64,000 nucleotides of DNA from an uncultured Ruminococcus sp. (GTDB lineage: Bacteria > Bacillota > Clostridia > Oscillospirales > CAG-272): positions 30,237-94,236 of the forward strand of contig CADBKZ010000018.1 in assembly GCA_902795355.1 (NCBI GenBank), read 5' to 3'. Positions within the stretch are counted from its first letter, which is position 1, and every line of letters starts with the position of its first letter. Below the pieces are notes generated by a model that worked only from the letters and a program-made list of their open reading frames with translations, ran no database searches and had not been told where the DNA came from. A program made the position numbers and the translations under genes. Of the stretch, positions 60,716 to 64,000 are shown one piece after another.

Positions 60716-61987
60716 TCAGACGAAGTTCTGACGTTTGCGGATTTCGAGCAATTGCGTGCGGGCGTCGGCGTTGCCGCGCTCGGCGGCGCGCTGGAACCAT
60801 TTTGCCGCTTCCGCGGGACTGCGGCGAACGCCGAGACCGCGCAAATAGCAGGTGCCGAGCGTGTATTGAGCGCCGGCAATGCCGTTTTCGGCGGCGGGTT
60901 CGAGATAGCGGATCGCTTCGGCGTAATTCGGCTTTTTCGAGGCGCCGTCGCCGTGGAGATAGCAAAGAGCAAGCTCATATTGCGCTTCGGGATGCCCCTG
61001 CTCGGCCGCGAGGCGGAACCATTCGCCGGCTTTCTCGTAGTTCGGGGAGCCGTTTTCATCGCCGATGCCGCGGGAATACAACAGACCGAGCTGATATTCC
61101 GCGTCGCGGTTGTGCTGGCGGGCGGCTTGGCGATACCAATGCGCCGCTTCGTTCAGGTCGCGGGGAACGCAATCGCCGCTTTTGAAGAAGTTGCCGAGCA
61201 AAACTTGGGCCATGGTGTAGTCCAGCTCCGCGGCGGAACGAACCCATTTGACCGCTTCGACCGGACTTTTTTCCACACCGCGGCCGTCGTGGTAGCAACA
61301 GCCGAGGCTCAACTGCGCGCCGGCATGCCCCTGATCGGCGGCTTGGCGCAGGAGCGAGACCGCCGTGGCGTCGTCCCGTTCCACCCCTTTGCCGCGCAAA
61401 TAGCAAACGGCAAGCTGGTAAACCGCGTCCACATACCCTTGGTCGGCCGCGCGTTCGTACCATTTCAGAGCGCGCTCGGGAATTTTGCCAACGCCAATGC
61501 CGTCGTCGTAGCAGTAACCTAGCTTGTACTGCGCGGGGGCGTACCCTTGGCGGCTCGCCATGCGGAGCAGCACTACCGCCTGACGCAGATTCTGACGGAC
61601 ATACGTCCCTTCCAGATAGCAAATGGCAAGGTCGGTTTGCGCGGCGGCGTGGCCTTTTTGGGCGGCTTTTTCGTAACAGCGGATCGCGCGGGGAAGGTTG
61701 CGCTTGACGCCGACGCCTTCAAACCAGCAACGCCCCAACAGCCAACGGGCTTCGGGACTCCGGCTCGAAAGCTTTTTATAAATGCGAAAAGCGCGGTTTT
61801 CGTCCACGGCAACGCCCGCGCCGATGCGGTAGCATTTCGCCATGGCCAAACCCGCTTCCACGCTTCCAAGGTTGGCAGCTTTTCGGTAATAGGGGATCGC
61901 TTCGGTATAATTCTGTCGGTCGTAAAACCATGTGGCGGTATCATAGAAGCGGATCGCCTTTGACTTTTTGCCGAACAACAATGACAT
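60716..61987 (-). CDS. Sel1-like (TPR) repeat protein
   Basis: This 423-residue protein consists of about eleven Sel1-type repeats of 36 residues from residue 25 on. The pattern is A-x-x-x-L-G-x-C-Y-x-x-G-x-G-V followed by A-x-x-W-Y-x-x-A-A-x-x-G, for example AQYKLGYCYDDGIGVGKIPE and AQYTLGTCYLRGLGVRRSPA. Sel1 proteins act as scaffolds for protein interactions. No signal peptide is seen, so it is probably cytosolic. A promoter is at 62043-62071. It is divergent from rsmA. The partner is unknown. Confidence 0.92.
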   Translation of the reverse strand: MSLLFGKKSKAIRFYDTATWFYDRQNYTEAIPYYRKAANLGSVEAGLAMAKCYRIGAGVAVDENRAFRIYKKLSSRSPEARWLLGRCWFEGVGVKRNLPRAIRCYEKAAQKGHAAAQTDLAICYLEGTYVRQNLRQAVVLLRMASRQGYAPAQYKLGYCYDDGIGVGKIPERALKWYERAADQGYVDAVYQLAVCYLRGKGVERDDATAVSLLRQAADQGHAGAQLSLGCCYHDGRGVEKSPVEAVKWVRSAAELDYTMAQVLLGNFFKSGDCVPRDLNEAAHWYRQAARQHNRDAEYQLGLLYSRGIGDENGSPNYEKAGEWFRLAAEQGHPEAQYELALCYLHGDGASKKPNYAEAIRYLEPAAENGIAGAQYTLGTCYLRGLGVRRSPAEAAKWFQRAAERGNADARTQLLEIRKRQNFV

Positions 61988-62042
61988 CCTGTTTCTTCCC
62001 TTTCTTCGGCTTGCGCCGAACAGGTATGGTGTGCTACTTTAT

Positions 62043-62071
62043 ATTATAGCATAGGTTGGCGGTTTTGGCAA
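62043..62071 (-). promoter_or_regulatory. Sigma-A promoter of the Sel1-repeat gene
   Basis: TTGCCA (62066-62071) and TATAAT (62043-62048) on the minus strand with a 17-bp spacer. Confidence 0.72.
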
Positions 62072-62132
62072 TGTCTTTTTCAAAAAAAGTTGCGGTTTTT
62101 CGCTTTTTCGGGCGTTTCGGGGCAATTTTCTC

Positions 62133-62161
62133 TTGATTTTTCCGGCCGATTCCTTTATAAT
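62133..62161 (+). promoter_or_regulatory. Sigma-A promoter of rsmA
   Basis: TTGATT (62133-62138) and TATAAT (62156-62161) with a 17-bp spacer, 39 bp ahead of the ATG. Confidence 0.78.
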
Positions 62162-62200
62162 AGAACCGTAAACCACCGGCAAAGGAGCGTTTTTGGGAAG

Positions 62201-63061
62201 ATGGAACTTTGGAGAATACAAACGGTGCGGCAGGTGATGGCCATGTTCGGGCTTTCGTTCCGGAAAGAGTTCGGGCAGAATTTTTTGACCGACCCCGACG
62301 TTCTCGCAGGAATTGCCGACGCCGCGTCGCCAACCGCAGATTGCACCGTGTTGGAGATCGGAGCGGGTATCGGAACCCTGACCCGAGAGCTTGCCGCGCG
62401 CTACCGCCGCGTGGTGGCGTTGGAGATCGACCGCGCGCTGATCCCCGTTCTCGGGTACACGCTCGCCGATTGCCCGAACGTGACCGTTGTCAACGCGGAC
62501 GTCCTTGCGACCGACCTCGGCGCGCTTCTCGCCGCCGATTTTGCCGCGGGGCCGGTGGCGGTTTGCGCCAACCTGCCCTACTACATCACGTCCCCCATCC
62601 TGATGAAGCTGCTCGAATCCGAACTGCCGTTTTCGGCGGTTACGGTGATGGTGCAAAAAGAGTTTGCGGACCGGCTTTGCGCGGCGGCGGGCGGGAAAGA
62701 ATACGGAGCCATTACGGTTTCGGCGGCGTACCGCGGGACGACCGAGCGGCTGATCCGCGTTCCCGCCGACCGCTTTGTTCCCGCGCCGAAGGTGGATTCG
62801 GCCGTTGTGCAAGTCCGACTGTACGGAGAGAAAAAACCGATTGTGCCAAGGGACGAAGCGCGGTTTTTCCGCGTAGTTCGGTCGGCGTTCGGCCAAAGGC
62901 GCAAGACGCTGGTCAACGCGCTTTGTGCGGGCTTCCCCGAGCTGCCGAAAGACCGCCTGACCGCCGCCGTTACTTCGGTGGGACTGCCGCCCGACGTGCG
63001 CGGCGAACGGCTGACGGTGGAACAATTCGCCCGCCTTTCCGACGCGCTGACCGACGGTTGA
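62201..63061 (+). CDS. rsmA: 16S rRNA dimethyladenosine transferase (KsgA)
   Basis: This 286-residue protein has the KsgA motifs. GLSFRKEFGQNFLTDPDVL near the start is followed by the SAM-binding VLEIGAGIGTLTRELA (about 42-57), the catalytic CANLPYYITSPILMKLL (about 124-140) and VMVQKEFADRL. A C-terminal helical domain with FGQRRKTLVNAL follows. It dimethylates A1518 and A1519 of 16S rRNA. The ATG at 62201 is 13 bases after AAAGGAG, and the promoter position excludes the longer frame. A run of 11-bp repeats starts at the stop codon. Confidence 0.95.
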   Translation: MELWRIQTVRQVMAMFGLSFRKEFGQNFLTDPDVLAGIADAASPTADCTVLEIGAGIGTLTRELAARYRRVVALEIDRALIPVLGYTLADCPNVTVVNADVLATDLGALLAADFAAGPVAVCANLPYYITSPILMKLLESELPFSAVTVMVQKEFADRLCAAAGGKEYGAITVSAAYRGTTERLIRVPADRFVPAPKVDSAVVQVRLYGEKKPIVPRDEARFFRVVRSAFGQRRKTLVNALCAGFPELPKDRLTAAVTSVGLPPDVRGERLTVEQFARLSDALTDG

Positions 63062-63192
63062 CCGACAATAGACCGACAATAGACCGACATTATCCAATGT
63101 TTGACCGACGTTTGACCGATATTTGACCGGCATTTACGATATTTGACAGGCATTTATCCGATGTTTGACAGACAATTAACCGACATTTAACC
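63060..63192. repeat. Degenerate 11-bp tandem repeat after rsmA
   Basis: Units such as GACCGACAATA (two exact copies), GACCGACGTTT, GACCGATATTT and ACCGACATTTA follow one another. Occasional 8-, 10- and 12-base units mostly restore the register. Confidence 0.8.
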
Positions 63193-63200
63193 GTCCCCAA

Positions 63201-63515
63201 TCCGCTCGTCGACCACCGCCGAAAAGCCGACCGAACCCCACCGCCAACCGGCCGCTGAATGGCCGCGCGAACCCGCTCGCTGTGGCCGCTTGTCGGCCGA
63301 CGACCCTCGGCCGCCGCGCCCACCCCTGTCCAAGATTTGTCCGTCCCGACCCCAGCCCCGCTCGCCGACGACCGCGGAAAAGCCGACCGAACCCCACCGC
63401 AGTCCGACCACGGAATGGCCGCGCGAACCCGCCGCTTGTGGTCGCTTGTCGGCCGACGACCCTCGGCCGCCGCGCCCCTGTCCAATATTTGTTCGTCCCG
63501 ACCCTGCCCAACGAC
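63201..63515. repeat. Tandem duplication of a segment of about 156 bp
   Basis: Bases 63201-63356 and 63357-63515 are two diverged copies. Shared blocks include GAAAAGCCGACCGAACCCCA, AATGGCCGCGCGAACCCG and CTTGTCGGCCGACGACCCTC. Frames are open in several phases because of composition. No gene is called. Confidence 0.75.
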
Positions 63516-63679
63516 ATAAAAAAGAAAGCGGCCGAGGGTCGACTGCTTTTTATTTAAGAATCATTCTTGTTCTTTTTCTTGAAATTGGCGGGTTCCACAC
63601 CTTTTTTGGCAGAAAACGGGCGGAAATGAATAAAAATGATCGCAACATCCACGCCCTGCCGCCACCGTTCGGCAAGGCT

Positions 63680-64000
63680 GTTTTGAAGCCTTCCCCTTGG
63701 GGGAATGGTGCCAAAGCCGCAAGCGGCTTGTGATTGAGAAGAAAAATACTTTTCTTTTCTTCCCCTGTGCCTGCCATCTGCCTGTTGTAACTTTGAGCCT
63801 TCCCCAGCGGGGAAGGTGGATTGACGCGGAGCGGCAAGACGGATGAGGAGAGAAACATTTTGTTTTTCTTCCCGTGTTTCTGCTATTTATTTGTTATTGT
63901 TACTTTATGATTTACAACCCATAACTTTTATCTGATAAAACTTGCTCTCCTCATCCATAAGTCGCTTGCGACTTATGGATGAGGCCTCTGACGGAAAGTT
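63680..64000. repeat. Hairpin-repeat modules at the right edge
   Basis: GAAGCCTTCCCCTTGGGGGA with GCCGCAAGCGGCTTGTG (63686-63735), a GATGAGG module (63795-63850), and an inverted GCTCTCCTCATCCATAAGTC (63944) that closes the window. The AT-richer 63850-63950 stretch is an inverted relative of 37150-37230. Confidence 0.6.

Noticed and set aside
63176..63517. Repeat-bearing 113-residue protein on the minus strand
   Set aside because: The frame arises from a GC-rich tandem duplication that is open in several phases; no promoter, binding site or domain.

Overview
The window looks like chromosomal DNA from a GC-rich member of the Bacillota, probably an uncultured, spore-forming Clostridia from a gut-type habitat. 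The evidence is a SpoVT-type regulator, RNase Y, SepF with YlmG/YlmH/YlmE neighbours, RqcH, single-chain glycyl-tRNA synthetase, a FeoA-FeoA-FeoB operon, and sigma-A promoters with near-consensus boxes and 17-bp spacers. The lineage is an inference from gene content; no rRNA gene or phylogenetic marker is present to confirm it.

Layout. 1-9.5 kb: a truncated membrane protein, a MIF-like tautomerase, rny, a radical SAM activase-like protein, mscS-pncC, glyQS and folD. 9.5-16.9 kb: lgt, a tiny ferredoxin-thioredoxin-reductase-like protein, rqcH, coaW and spoVT. 17.1-27.4 kb: a probable iron-limitation block (DUF2325, DUF3793, flavodoxin), an ABC exporter-like operon with an HMA protein, and the feo operon. 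The flavodoxin and feo operons share a TTAGC-N4-GCTAA palindrome. 28.6-34 kb: a YcxB-like membrane protein, fumC, a lipoprotein and malic enzyme. 34.8-39.8 kb: ylmH, yggT, sepF, yggS and miaA. 39.8-42.8 kb: an AT-richer insert with a metallopeptidase lipoprotein of toxin-like architecture, a small membrane protein and an XRE regulator. 43-46.9 kb: MATE and MFS transporters and a LURP-like protein. 47-55 kb: an AT-richer island with a NACHT NTPase, an Mrr-like nuclease, an AAA/DUF4143 ATPase and an IS3 transposase, ending at tRNA-Arg(CCG). 55.5-64 kb: an LRR lipoprotein, a GH13 amylase, a Sel1-repeat protein, rsmA and repeat-rich DNA.

Two things stand out. The first is the island at 47.3-53.7 kb: three co-directional genes behind one strong promoter encode a DUF4143 ATPase, a stand-alone Mrr-type nuclease and a 1366-residue NACHT protein with no recognisable fused effector. 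This fits an antiviral STAND system with its nuclease supplied in trans. The second is the density of non-coding repeats, which fill almost every long intergenic gap: modular hairpin mosaics, a MITE-like element of about 130-145 bp in at least seven copies, and long palindromes after genes that keep one T/A-rich apex while their bases differ yet stay self-complementary.

All function calls come from reading translated sequences and motifs by eye; no database search was run.
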